A stretch of 22,293 bases of DNA from GCA-020344715 sp050115935 (GCA_050115935.1 JASFPO010000021.1:1-22293); one strand, 5' to 3'. Shown: positions 12,965-20,946, numbered from the stretch's first letter. A program made the numbers and translations. The notes: generated by a model not told the origin, from the letters alone.

Positions 12965-13124
12965 GTTTAAGTGCCATAAAAAGCTATCCGTTATGTACAG
13001 TGGCTGGATGAACACACTCGGACAGACTGAACTACATATGATGGACCCGCGCAGGCGTCGACAGCCACATGAAACTAATGAACACGCTTCCTACAAAGAT
13101 AAGAGGCACCTCAGGTGTTGCAAC
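12965..13124 (+). promoter_or_regulatory. Promoter and ~110-130 nt leader of the Taw1 gene
   Basis: TATA-like elements GTTTAAGTG (12965-12973) and CATAAAAAG (12975-12983) lie upstream. The reading frame is open from ATG 12993 but encodes an un-protein-like Arg/His-rich stretch. Cysteine spacing of the enzyme argues that translation starts at TTG 13125 instead. The transcribed part would therefore be an unusually long untranslated leader. AGGTG at 13113-13117 is the likely ribosome site. Confidence 0.5.
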
Positions 13125-14081
13125 TTGCCAACTTCGATCTCCACAAAACTTCCACAGTTACTAAAAAATCAAAAATACCATCTGGTCAAGTCGCACTCAG
13201 CAGTTAAGCGTTGCCGATGGCTGTACGAATCACTCGTTCACAATCGTCCATGCTACAAACAACAGTTCTATGGCATCAAGAGCCATCAATGCATTCAGAT
13301 GACACCTACGGTGCTCTACTGCAACATGAGATGCATCTTTTGCTGGCGAATCCAAAGCGGAGACACAAGAATCAAATGGAATGAAACAGGCTTAAGCAAA
13401 TGGGAAGACCCTGAAGACATCGTTGAAGAATGCATTAAAGCACAGCTAGACATCTTAAGCGGATACAAGGGAAATCCAAAGGCTGACAGGAAAAAGCACC
13501 GCGAAGCTTTGACACCAAAGCACGCAGCCATAAGCTTAGCTGGCGAACCCACACTATATCCACATCTCGGCGAATTAATTTCAAGCTTTCACAAACACAA
13601 GTTCACCACGTTTCTTGTCTCAAATGGAACTCGTCCCGAAGCCTTAACCCAACTGAACACTGAACCCACACAACTCTATATATCCCTCTGCGCCTACGAC
13701 AAGAAAACCTTCGTCAAAACCTGTCGACCCCAAGTTCCCAAAGCTTGGCAAAAACTCAACGAAACTCTATCCTTGCTACCAAGCTTCAAGTGCCCAACCG
13801 TAATCAGGATGACTCTAGTGCGCCACCTGAATCTCAGCCACCCTGAACGATATGCAAAACTCCTTGAGAAAGCAAACCCCACGTATATAGAACCTAAAGC
13901 CTACATGCACGTAGGACATTCACAATTACGGTTGAACTTCAGAAACATGCCGAATCACAAAGAGATTCAAGAATTTGCCACTGAGCTAGCAAAAGAAACC
14001 GAATATAAACTATTAATGGAAGCACCAGAAAGTCGTGTGGTTCTGCTAAGTAGCTTAGAAAAGCCTATCAAATTGGCTTGA
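13125..14081 (+). CDS. taw1: tRNA-Phe 4-demethylwyosine synthase (archaeal TYW1)
   Basis: Starting at TTG 13125, 8 bases after AGGTG, the protein has 318 residues. The radical SAM cluster is CNMRCIFCW (Cys66, 70, 73). Three more cysteines, 30, 43 and 56, are spaced C-x12-C-x12-C in SAVKRC...NRPC...SHQC and bind the second 4Fe-4S cluster unique to TYW1. Their positions are near those of the Pyrococcus enzyme (26, 39, 52), whereas the upstream ATG 12993 would push them to 74, 87 and 100. Further family motifs are HSAVKRCRW, FYGIKSHQCIQMTP, SLAGEPTLYPHL, LVSNGTRPE and YIEPKAYMHVGHS. The enzyme uses pyruvate and SAM to convert 1-methylguanosine-37 of tRNA-Phe to 4-demethylwyosine. Confidence 0.93.
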   Translation: MPTSISTKLPQLLKNQKYHLVKSHSAVKRCRWLYESLVHNRPCYKQQFYGIKSHQCIQMTPTVLYCNMRCIFCWRIQSGDTRIKWNETGLSKWEDPEDIVEECIKAQLDILSGYKGNPKADRKKHREALTPKHAAISLAGEPTLYPHLGELISSFHKHKFTTFLVSNGTRPEALTQLNTEPTQLYISLCAYDKKTFVKTCRPQVPKAWQKLNETLSLLPSFKCPTVIRMTLVRHLNLSHPERYAKLLEKANPTYIEPKAYMHVGHSQLRLNFRNMPNHKEIQEFATELAKETEYKLLMEAPESRVVLLSSLEKPIKLA

Positions 14082-14149
14082 AGATTCACCTTCAGTCCTT
14101 CTAAAAGCAAGCAGCCAACTCTCTACAAACTGTCACTATTGCAGAAGTC

Positions 14150-14156
14150 TTTTATA
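14150..14156 (+). promoter_or_regulatory. TATA box upstream of the aminotransferase
   Basis: TTTTATA within GTCTTTTATACCCC is a good archaeal box A. Transcription would begin near 14180 and leave about a 40-base leader. Confidence 0.6.
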
Positions 14157-14222
14157 CCCCTCCTCTTTTGATCTTGCCTAGCAAACACGAGGACGCTCTG
14201 AACAAGATAAGCGGGTCTTATT

Positions 14223-15428
14223 ATGGTCAAAGACTTGAAAGCCTTTTACTCCAAAACTGCTCTCAATATGAAGCGCTCGGAAATCAGAGAGCTTCTCAAA
14301 CTGGCCCGGCAGCCAAACACAATTTCTTTTGCAGGTGGCCTTCCTGACCCAGAGACTTTTCCAGTTAAAGATCTAGAAGACATCTCATGCCAAATCTTGC
14401 GAGAAAAAGGAGCCATCGCCCTTCAATATGGACCCACCGAAGGAGAGACCCCATTGCGAGAGGAGATCGCAAAATGGATGAGACGTGAAAAGCCCACAAT
14501 GAAACTGGAGAACATCCTGATCACGGCTGGATCACAACAGGGATTAGACATCATCTCCAGAGTATTCTTGGACCCTAACGACATTGTAGTCATGGAACTA
14601 CCCTCCTACATTGGTGGACTGCAGGCTTTCAACGCCTACAGAGCCAAAATGATGGGCGTGCCCCAAGATAATGAAGGCATGAGGATGGATCTACTAGAGA
14701 GCATGCTCGCCAGACTGGCAAGAAAGAACAGAAAGCCAAAATTCATCTATGTAGTCCCGGATTTCCAGAATCCTTCCGGGGTCACCATGACTTTGGAGAG
14801 ACGAAAAAGACTTCTAGAACTGGCATATCAATACGAGGTTCCGATTCTTGAAGACAGCCCTTATCGAGACCTGCGCTTCGCAGGGGAAGCTGTTCCAGCA
14901 ATCCACAGCTTAGACAGTCAAGACCAAGTCATCGTCTTAGGCACATTCTCCAAGCTTCTGTGCCCTGGTTTAAGGATTGCTTGGATAATGGCTCCGATCG
15001 AATGGATGGATCGAATGGTGGTGGCCAAACAAGGTATGGATCTGTGTTCTCCCACGTTCACACAACTAATAGTTGCTGAATATCTGAAGCGCGGACTGTT
15101 GCCAAAACAAATTGAGAGAATCCGAAAATTGTACGGCAGGAAGCTGAAGGTCATGCTACAGACGTTGAAAAAGTATATGCCTAAGGGTGTAAAATGGTCC
15201 AAGCCGAAAGGAGGCTTATTCTTATGGATCGAATTACCCGGGAAAATGAATACCAATGACCTATTTCCCAAAGCCATTGAAAACAAAGTGGCCTACGTAG
15301 TCGGCTCAGCCTTTCACTGCAACGGCAAGGGACAGAACACCATGAGGATCAATTTCTCGTATCCATCTGAACAACAGATAGTTGAAGGGATTCAGCGACT
15401 GGCTAATATGATCAAAGAGAACATGTAG
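14223..15428 (+). CDS. PLP-dependent aminotransferase, class I (2-aminoadipate/aromatic type)
   Basis: The 401-residue length is typical of fold-type I subgroup aminotransferases. It has ISFAGGLPDPETFP (residues 34-47), LQYGPTEGETPLREEIAKWM, ITAGSQQGLDIISRVFLDP, YVVPDFQNPSGVTM (Asn183), EDSPYRDLRF (Asp211, Tyr214) and the PLP-binding Lys244 in GTFSKLLCPGLRIAW. The C-terminal domain has KPKGGLFLWIELP and RINFSYP. The sequence resembles the LysN/AroH/KAT-II group that uses 2-oxoglutarate with aminoadipate, aromatic or branched-chain substrates, and this cannot be narrowed by eye. No HTH domain is fused, so it is not a MocR regulator. The gene has its own TATA box and stands alone. Confidence 0.93.
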   Translation: MVKDLKAFYSKTALNMKRSEIRELLKLARQPNTISFAGGLPDPETFPVKDLEDISCQILREKGAIALQYGPTEGETPLREEIAKWMRREKPTMKLENILITAGSQQGLDIISRVFLDPNDIVVMELPSYIGGLQAFNAYRAKMMGVPQDNEGMRMDLLESMLARLARKNRKPKFIYVVPDFQNPSGVTMTLERRKRLLELAYQYEVPILEDSPYRDLRFAGEAVPAIHSLDSQDQVIVLGTFSKLLCPGLRIAWIMAPIEWMDRMVVAKQGMDLCSPTFTQLIVAEYLKRGLLPKQIERIRKLYGRKLKVMLQTLKKYMPKGVKWSKPKGGLFLWIELPGKMNTNDLFPKAIENKVAYVVGSAFHCNGKGQNTMRINFSYPSEQQIVEGIQRLANMIKENM

Positions 15429-15498
15429 AGCCAAGACATTTTCATCAAAGATATCTTCAAGTGTTCTGAAGAAACACTGTAGGTATATTGCTATACGC

Positions 15499-15507
15499 TC
15501 TTTATAG
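15499..15507 (+). promoter_or_regulatory. TATA box of the translin-EndoV-HD operon
   Basis: TCTTTATAG within CGCTCTTTATAGGTC lies about 70 bases before the translin start. The predicted transcription start is near 15530. Confidence 0.5.
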
Positions 15508-15574
15508 GTCAAATGGATTGGCAAAGCATATTAGACTCGAGTGAGCCAACATTCTCGAAACACACGGTGATAAT

Positions 15575-16234
15575 GTGACGTTAAGATCCTTCATCAGTAA
15601 GATTCAGAAAGAACTAAAAACCAAGGAAGGAACCAAAGAAACAGTTCACAAAGACATGCGCAAGGCTATACGCCTATCAAAACAGGCAATTCTCTTGACA
15701 CATCAGAAACGACTAAAGGACGCACGAAAACTACTCAATGAGGCAGATGAACTCTTCATGAAACTTCACAAAGTTGCGAAAATGCATCCAGGTCTCGTCT
15801 ACACCGGAATTGTAGATGCTGCCATGCAAGAGTATGCTGAGGCTCAAACTCTTCTCGCTCTGGTCGAAAAAAACCATTTTATCTCACCTGAGACGTTGAA
15901 CATTCCAGCTGTCCCATATGTTCTTGGGCTGGCCGATGTCATCGGAGAACTTCGACGTCAAGCTCTCGACGCTCTTCGTGCAGGTGACACGAAAGAAGCC
16001 GAACATTGCCTACAAGTGATGGAGCAGATTTATGTGCAACTAACGTCGATGAATGAAGCCTATATGCTGGTTCCTGGGCTTCGAAGAAAATGTGATGTAG
16101 CTCGCCGTATCATTGAAGCCACAAGAGGTGATGTCACAATAGAAGCGCGGAGAGATTCGCTGGAGCAATCGATTAGAAAGCTGGAGAAGACTTTGGGAAG
16201 AAGGAGGAAAGTTGGCGAATCCAGAAAGGCCTAA
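15575..16234 (+). CDS. Translin-family protein
   Basis: The start is GTG 15575 with GGTGAT 7-9 bases upstream. The 219-residue protein is all helical with high charge. It shows the translin pattern: DMRKAIRLSKQAILLTHQKR, DARKLLNEADELFMKLHKVA, HPGLVYTGIVDAAMQEYAEA, PYVLGLADVIGELRRQALDALRAGD, and the C-terminal helix with LRRKCDVARRIIEATRGDVT. Translin forms octamers that bind single-stranded DNA and RNA. With TRAX, or alone in archaea, it participates in RNA processing (C3PO-type endoribonuclease in eukaryotes). The archaeal homologue's role is less settled. It overlaps the EndoV gene by 23 bases, so translation is coupled. Confidence 0.92.
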   Translation: MTLRSFISKIQKELKTKEGTKETVHKDMRKAIRLSKQAILLTHQKRLKDARKLLNEADELFMKLHKVAKMHPGLVYTGIVDAAMQEYAEAQTLLALVEKNHFISPETLNIPAVPYVLGLADVIGELRRQALDALRAGDTKEAEHCLQVMEQIYVQLTSMNEAYMLVPGLRRKCDVARRIIEATRGDVTIEARRDSLEQSIRKLEKTLGRRRKVGESRKA

Positions 16235-16931
16235 GCTAGAAAGGTCAGTTTGGTTCAACTCGAAGTTTTCTGTAGCCAAAGTCCATGAAATGCAGAAACG
16301 TTTAGCCAAGCGTGTAATACGCAAGGATAGGCTTCCAAAAGAGATTCGTTTTGTGGCTGGAGTAGACGTAGCATACATTGAGAGAGTATCTGTCGGAGTT
16401 GCAACAGCTCTTGATTGTGATTCACTTACACTTGTAGAATCCCAAGTTGTTCATGTAAAGACACAGTTTCCGTACATTCCAACCCTGTTGTCTTTAAGAG
16501 AGATTCCACCAACTCTTTCAGCTGTAAGGAAATTGGAAACTCAGCCTGATGTATTTCTTGTTGACGGACAAGGAATTGCCCACCCATGTCGGCTGGGATT
16601 TGCTAGTCATCTGGGTTTGATAATGGACAAGCCGACGATTGGAGTTGCAAAGAGCATACTCTGCGGAAAGGTCGAAAATATGACAGGCGAAGGATGGGCT
16701 CCGTTAATTGACAAAGGAGAAATAGTTGGCGCTGCCGTTGTCACTAAGCCCGGGCGAAAACCCTTGTATGTTAGCGTAGGCCACAAAGTTTCACTGGAAA
16801 GAGCCGTAGAGATTGTTAAACATTGCATAAAGACCCGCAGAATTCCCGAACCCATTTTGACCGCTCACAAAATAGCTGATGAAGAAAAAAGGAGAATACG
16901 AAAAGAAGGGAAAGAGGGTTCTGCTATCTGA
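16212..16931 (+). CDS. nfi: Endonuclease V
   Basis: The start is TTG 16212 directly after GGAGGAAAG. The 239-residue protein contains the RNase H-like EndoV core: FVAGVDVAY (Asp52), PYIPTLLSLREIPP (Tyr88, Glu97), VFLVDGQGIAHPCRLGFASH (Asp118, His123) and KPTIGVAKSILCG. These match the acidic triad and wedge loop (Asp43, Glu89, Asp110 and Tyr80 in Thermotoga). The enzyme nicks one nucleotide 3' to inosine in deaminated DNA and, in some lineages, RNA. The motif REIPP replaces the usual RExxP with a conserved Glu. It overlaps translin by 23 bases and the HD gene by 53 bases. Confidence 0.95.
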   Translation: MANPERPKLERSVWFNSKFSVAKVHEMQKRLAKRVIRKDRLPKEIRFVAGVDVAYIERVSVGVATALDCDSLTLVESQVVHVKTQFPYIPTLLSLREIPPTLSAVRKLETQPDVFLVDGQGIAHPCRLGFASHLGLIMDKPTIGVAKSILCGKVENMTGEGWAPLIDKGEIVGAAVVTKPGRKPLYVSVGHKVSLERAVEIVKHCIKTRRIPEPILTAHKIADEEKRRIRKEGKEGSAI

Positions 16932-17715
16932 TGCAGTAAGGCGTTCTTGGTTAGAGAAGTGTTGGAAAATAGATATAAGGACCTTAAAGGCTATGGCTTT
17001 AACTCTCAAAGGGGATTTAAACTTGAACCCTCGGCTGAAAAAGGTTGTTAATAAGATTCAAGACAGGAGATTGCGAAAGAAAATCATCCAATTTATTGAG
17101 AACCCCACGATTGAAATTGAAGGAAAAATATATGAGGGCGTACCTCTGGAAACCGCGCCTGCTGGCTTATCTCATCATCACAGTTATCCAGGCGGGTATA
17201 TTGAGCATGTAGTGGCGGTTGCAGAGATTGCCTCAACTCTATGTGATGTTGTGGAAAGGGTTTATCATGGCAAGGTTAATCGAGACCTTGTTTTGGCAGG
17301 AGTCCTTCTGCACGACATCTCCAAGCCATTAACCTACATGGAAAAGAAGGACGGAAGTTTTGGTGTGTCTCCTTTGGCTGAACGCCTCGATCACCTCACG
17401 CTTATTGTCTCTGAAATGGTTCGCAGGGATTTTCCTCTGCACTTAGTACACATTGTTTGCGCTCATCATGGTCATAGATATGGACCGATTGGACCGAGAA
17501 CGACAGAAGCTTTGGTCTGTCACCTCGCTGACGTCACAGACTCCCGACTGAACGGCGAAGTCTTGCGCGCAGCCCAGTTCTTGGCAAGAGAAGCCACTGG
17601 CATGGAACTGCGCCAGATCACGGGCAAGGAAGCCTTCCAGATAGTTCACGCAAAAACTGTGAAGAGCTGGGAAGGAACAAAGAAGACAGTAGAACAGATA
17701 AAGCAGAAACGGTAG
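16879..17715 (+). CDS. HD-domain phosphohydrolase
   Basis: The 278-residue frame begins at ATG 16879, 53 bases inside the EndoV gene. The next in-frame ATG is 16993, and the region between (WLEKCWKIDI) looks coding, so the first ATG is kept without a clear ribosome site. The HD metal site is visible in GLSHHHSYPGGYIEHVVAVA, LLHDISKPLTY, CAHHGHRYGP and CHLADVTDSR. HD proteins hydrolyse phosphoesters of nucleotides, cyclic nucleotides or nucleic acids. This arrangement, with an N-terminal helical part, recalls YhaM-type 3'-5' exoribonucleases and small archaeal HD hydrolases, but no OB domain is present. The operon with translin and EndoV suggests a role in nucleic-acid turnover. Confidence 0.88.
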   Translation: MKKKGEYEKKGKRVLLSDAVRRSWLEKCWKIDIRTLKAMALTLKGDLNLNPRLKKVVNKIQDRRLRKKIIQFIENPTIEIEGKIYEGVPLETAPAGLSHHHSYPGGYIEHVVAVAEIASTLCDVVERVYHGKVNRDLVLAGVLLHDISKPLTYMEKKDGSFGVSPLAERLDHLTLIVSEMVRRDFPLHLVHIVCAHHGHRYGPIGPRTTEALVCHLADVTDSRLNGEVLRAAQFLAREATGMELRQITGKEAFQIVHAKTVKSWEGTKKTVEQIKQKR

Positions 17716-17829
17716 CAAAGTTTGGTTTCATGTTTTAGGAGTAGGTCTCACCAAAGCTGGTAATCCCTTAATACATTCACTACGTTAAGTGTGATTGATA
17801 CCGACAAGTGCAAGCTTCGATTGAAAGCC

Positions 17830-17836
17830 TTTATAA
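17830..17836 (+). promoter_or_regulatory. TATA box of the MFS transporter
   Basis: TTTATAA within GCCTTTATAACTG lies about 40 bases before ATG 17874. It also lies inside the longer frame from 17808, which argues for the shorter start. Confidence 0.6.
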
Positions 17837-17873
17837 CTGTTCTTGGGATATATCTGTGTTTTCAGAGATAACC

Positions 17874-19160
17874 ATGTTAGAGCGACAAGCGAATACTGCC
17901 AATCCGTCTGGTCTAATTGCGAAAGTGAGAGATTTCTTCGGATTGGAAAGAAACATACTCGTCTTATGCACCACAGGGATACTCCTTAACTTGGGACGTA
18001 ACGTCTATGGCCCGTTTCTGCCGTTGTATTTTCAGAGTCTCGATGTCTCGTTCGCACTTCTTGGAGGAATCTTCTCCATTCTCGCAATTGCAAGTGCCTT
18101 CATCACGGTGCCAGGAGGTCACTTTGCCGATAGGTTCGGAAGAAAAAACATTACGGTCTTAGGTAGTGCAATGCTTGCGGTCTCGATTCTTCTGCTATAC
18201 TGGATAGGTTGGTGGCCACTTGCAGTTGGGTGTCTTATAGTTGCGAGTTTCGGTGTTGACATCTATCGTCCTGCTACGTATGCCATGATAGTGGAAAGCG
18301 TGCCAGCCGATAGAAGAGCAACAGCCTTCAGCACAATGGGACTCATCGCTTTCTCAGGAGCTTTAATCGCTCCAATTCTAGGGGGCTATCTTTCATTAGG
18401 CGGAGACTACCGCATTCTTTTCCTTGTGGGTTCAGTCTTTCTGTTTTTGATGACCTTGTTTAGGCAGTTGTTTCTCAGGGAAACTAAAGCTCGGAAGAAG
18501 CCAAGTACTGATGCGGAAAAATCTGAGGAAGCCAAGGAATTGAGCTTTGCTGAGAAACTTCGGATGACTTGGAATTCCGGCATAAGTACTAGAGCTTATC
18601 TAATCTTTGGTGTTGCATCAGCTTTAGGTGGGACAATGGCTAATCCATATTTCGCCGCATTCTATAATCAGATTTTGATGCTGGACCAGTTGCAGCTAGG
18701 TTTGCTGACAACGGCTTCGTTGATAACAACGATGATTTTTCAGCTTCCAGGAGGCAAAGTGGCTGATAAGATCGGTCGAAAACCACTTTTTCTTCTCAGC
18801 ATTATTAGTTCCCCTCTCACTCTCTTTGCCATAACTCAGGCAACAGATTTCATTCAGTTAGTAGCCATTCAACTCGTTTCAGGCGTCATAGGAGGCATAA
18901 GTATGGGCGCCTCAATTACATTGCCTACTGAACTGGTCTCAGAAGAGTATCGCGCTACTGCACTGGGTGTTTTTAACACAACGAGCCAACTGGCTGGTGC
19001 AATCGGTCCATCCATCGGTGGACTTTTCATCCTATACTATCCGTTTTTCACCTTTCCCAGACACATTTTTTATGTTACGATTCTCGCGCAAATTCCCAGT
19101 ATTATACTCTTCGCTGCGTTTGTGAAGGAAACGCTAAAGACAAAACCTAAATCTGATTAA
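17874..19160 (+). CDS. Major facilitator superfamily transporter
   Basis: The start ATG 17874 (MLERQANTANPSG) is chosen because the TATA box lies at 17830. An in-frame ATG-like start at 17808 would be upstream of it. The product of about 428 residues has twelve hydrophobic helices in two halves, separated by a charged loop (KARKKPSTDAEKSEEAKELS). The MFS signature between helices 2 and 3 is GGHFADRFGRKN, repeated in the second half as GGKVADKIGRKP. DIYRPATYAMIVESVPADRRATAF and ELVSEEYRATALGVF are typical of drug/metabolite:H+ antiporters. The substrate is unknown. It is a single gene with no linked regulator. Confidence 0.93.
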   Translation: MLERQANTANPSGLIAKVRDFFGLERNILVLCTTGILLNLGRNVYGPFLPLYFQSLDVSFALLGGIFSILAIASAFITVPGGHFADRFGRKNITVLGSAMLAVSILLLYWIGWWPLAVGCLIVASFGVDIYRPATYAMIVESVPADRRATAFSTMGLIAFSGALIAPILGGYLSLGGDYRILFLVGSVFLFLMTLFRQLFLRETKARKKPSTDAEKSEEAKELSFAEKLRMTWNSGISTRAYLIFGVASALGGTMANPYFAAFYNQILMLDQLQLGLLTTASLITTMIFQLPGGKVADKIGRKPLFLLSIISSPLTLFAITQATDFIQLVAIQLVSGVIGGISMGASITLPTELVSEEYRATALGVFNTTSQLAGAIGPSIGGLFILYYPFFTFPRHIFYVTILAQIPSIILFAAFVKETLKTKPKSD

Positions 19161-19383
19161 TATGCTGCAAGGACGGGCACATTTCTTGTGACTTCTTCAA
19201 AACTAGGGAAGGGACCATGATTTGAGCTTCTCTTGTTTGTTTCCAATCACTTCTATTGATTGACATTATGTTGGCAACCTATCTGAGCGCGCAGGCTCAC
19301 TATATCCATTGTGGAAATATTTTGGGATTCGTAAATATCGATATATTTTCTCTTCTCCACTTTTTCTACTGAGGATTGTAGAG

Positions 19384-19599
19384 ATGGCAAGTAGGAAACT
19401 GCAATTTCGTTTCCATTTTCCACCTATCTATGGCATTTACGACACTGGTGACGGTTTGATCTATATTTTTGGCGAACAAGACGGCAAAATTGAAGATGTT
19501 CTGAGTCATGAAACGTTGCATTGGACTGTGCAAAAGGTGGCGGGAAAACAAGCAAGTTTGGGTTTAGATAATGTTCCGTCAAAACTGCTAAGAATATAG
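19384..19599 (+). CDS. Tiny HETLH zincin-like protein, 71 aa
   Basis: The start ATG 19384 has GAGG 10 bases upstream and an A/T-rich TATA-like region near 19338-19348. The upstream frame from 19309 is not used. The product MASRKLQFRFHFPPIYGIYD continues with GLIYIFGEQDGKIEDVLSHE and TLHWTVQKVAG, then ends SLGLDNVPSKLLRI. His42-Glu43-x-x-His46 matches the zincin HExxH on a helix after two strands. A third ligand is not certain; Asp62 in SLGLDNV is a candidate. The minimal size suggests a stripped zincin core or a metal-binding protein without catalysis. Located between the MFS gene and the Alba gene. Confidence 0.6.
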   Translation: MASRKLQFRFHFPPIYGIYDTGDGLIYIFGEQDGKIEDVLSHETLHWTVQKVAGKQASLGLDNVPSKLLRI

Positions 19600-19763
19600 C
19601 CAAGCGATCTGTGCGTGTACATCTAGGTTATTCAAGTCTTTTTATTATGTGTTATACAAATAGCCAGTTTGGTTATTATTCGAGTTGAGAAGTGACGGTG
19701 CCTTTTCTGTGCGCGCGAAGCTTGTGCACAGCTTTGGTCAAAAGGCTATGGTACATTTGTTTC

Positions 19764-20060
19764 CTACTTACGTTTCAAGGTGATTTCTATTGTTGAAATC
19801 ATTCTTGCTCTGCTCTCGCCTTCTCTCGGTGGCATTTCTTCTGTTCCTATGGTGATTTTTGCTACATTTAGGTCTTTTAGGAATCTGTGTCTCGCTATTT
19901 CTGCTGCGTCTACGGCTGTGTTAATTGATCGCCCTCTTGCTTTCACGGTAACTTCCGTTGCGTTGGATCCGGTGAAGCTTGTTATGATTGCCAACACATA
20001 GTCCATCGGAGGCTTTCTTCCCACGAATATTACGTTTGGCTCTTTCGATTGTTTGCTCAT
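19764..20060 (-). CDS. albA: DNA/RNA-binding protein Alba
   Basis: The 98-residue product starts at ATG 20060; GTG 20066 two codons upstream is also possible. The Alba fold signature is clear: NVIFVGRKPPMDYVLAIITS near the N-terminus (Lys18 as counted from this ATG corresponds to the acetylated Lys16 of Sulfolobus Alba if aligned on GRKP), VTVKARGRSINTAVDAAEIA and a C-terminal TIEITLKRK. Alba dimers coat DNA and RNA and shape archaeal chromatin. A GCTTAAGTG element near 20103-20111 on the minus strand could be the TATA box. The usual VGKKP is GRKPP here. Confidence 0.93.
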   Translation of the reverse strand: MSKQSKEPNVIFVGRKPPMDYVLAIITSFTGSNATEVTVKARGRSINTAVDAAEIARHRFLKDLNVAKITIGTEEMPPREGESRARMISTIEITLKRK

Positions 20061-20158
20061 TTCCACTCTTTCCTTTAGATGCAGCTGTGAAACGTGGACT
20101 TACACTTAAGCATTACTACCATTCATGATGCAAGCAGACGCAGACGGCATGACTCTTG

Positions 20159-20668
20159 ATGCTTGCGCGCGCTGAAGCGGGAATAAGAAACCTACGCTAC
20201 AGAAAAGGGCTGGCTAAGAGGACTGAGAGCGAGACCAAAGTTTTGTTTCAGCAAAAAGATGAACTGCAGAATTCTGTAAAGGTCCTGCAAGACAGAAGAC
20301 ATTTTTTGGCTCAAGATGTCACTGATCTGAAGAAGGTGAGGGAGAAACTGAAAGGAACCATCAACGTGGATAAATTCCTGCTGCAAGGAGTCTTAGCTCA
20401 GGCATTGACAAACCTGAAACAGAAGAGGCCAGATCTTTTCACCCTAACGGGTCAAGACCAAATAGTTTCATTAGCTCGATTGTTCTTGGTTTTCACAACT
20501 CAGCAACTTTTTCCATTAACTCCGAAAAGCAGTGTTTCAATTATCATGTATGCACAGGACTTAACAGTTACCTCATTTTGGTTATATTGTAGGGGCAATT
20601 CGGACATTTGTAGAATGATCTTCTATGACCTTTTTGTCTCTTTTCCATCATTTCTGATCCACATCTAG
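20159..20668 (+). CDS. Questionable ORF with N-terminal coiled coil
   Basis: An open frame of 169 codons follows ATG 20159 (TTG 20156 precedes it). The first ~100 residues, with KRTESETKVLFQQKDELQNS and DRRHFLAQDVTDLKKVREKL, look like a genuine helical or coiled-coil protein. The C-terminal part (residues ~105-169, many Phe, Leu, Ser and Tyr) looks like read-through of non-coding sequence and overlaps the opposing 36-aa zinc ribbon. The likely explanations are a decayed gene that lost its true end by frameshift, or a gene with a shorter real product. No Shine-Dalgarno is evident. Confidence 0.35.
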   Translation: MLARAEAGIRNLRYRKGLAKRTESETKVLFQQKDELQNSVKVLQDRRHFLAQDVTDLKKVREKLKGTINVDKFLLQGVLAQALTNLKQKRPDLFTLTGQDQIVSLARLFLVFTTQQLFPLTPKSSVSIIMYAQDLTVTSFWLYCRGNSDICRMIFYDLFVSFPSFLIHI

Positions 20669-20678
20669 GACACTTCAT
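20568..20678 (-). CDS. Tiny zinc-ribbon protein, 36 aa
   Basis: On the minus strand, ATG 20676-20678 to TAA 20568-20570 encodes MKCPRCGSEMMEKRQKGHRR followed by SFYKCPNCPYNITKMR. The four cysteines (CPRC ... CPNC) define a compact zinc ribbon of the kind used in RNA polymerase, ribosomal and viral small proteins. AAGGAAA lies ~9 bases upstream as a possible ribosome site. The frame is fully open, ends just after the second knuckle, and lies antisense to the tail of the questionable ORF at 20159-20668. Function unknown. Confidence 0.6.
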   Translation of the reverse strand: MKCPRCGSEMMEKRQKGHRRSFYKCPNCPYNITKMR

Positions 20679-20935
20679 TTTCGCATTTCCTTCAGCGAAA
20701 TTTCGTTAAGCCTTCCGTCTAGTTTGCGCGTGTTTTCTATACTCTTGAAGTTAGAAATTGAGATTTCGAGTATCATACTCTTTCAAGCAAGAATTGATTG
20801 CGAATTATATAATACTATGCAATTGCATTTATCTTATCATATTCTTGATTAGCTTGCGGTATTGCAGGAAGTTTCGGATTTCCCCATCTTGTTTACCCTC
20901 GCGATTCACTATTCTGGGTGAAAGCTTTCCTTGCG

Positions 20936-20946
20936 CATGCATGCAA
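20936..20946. repeat. 11-nt palindromic element, copy upstream of tbp
   Basis: CATGCATGCAA occurs here and again at 21608-21618. The first ten bases overlap the perfect palindrome GCATGCATGC (20935-20944). It lies about 30 bases before the TATA box of the TBP gene, so it could be an operator; no protein is known to bind it. Confidence 0.4.

Noticed and set aside
11990..12970. Two plus-strand ORFs opposite the polyferredoxin gene (11990-12229, 12509-12970)
   Set aside because: They are shadows of the strong minus-strand coding frame, with Asn/Lys/Arg/Thr-rich sequence and no motifs.
12993..13124. N-terminal extension of Taw1 from ATG 12993, and a box C/D sRNA in the same interval
   Set aside because: The extension shifts the cluster cysteines far from family positions. 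For the sRNA, C- and D'-like boxes are present but no terminal D box was found and the C box is imperfect.
20130..20166. GCAAGCA...TGCTTGC inverted repeat before the questionable coiled-coil ORF
   Set aside because: Only 7 bp with a 23-base loop and no T-run; compatible with chance.
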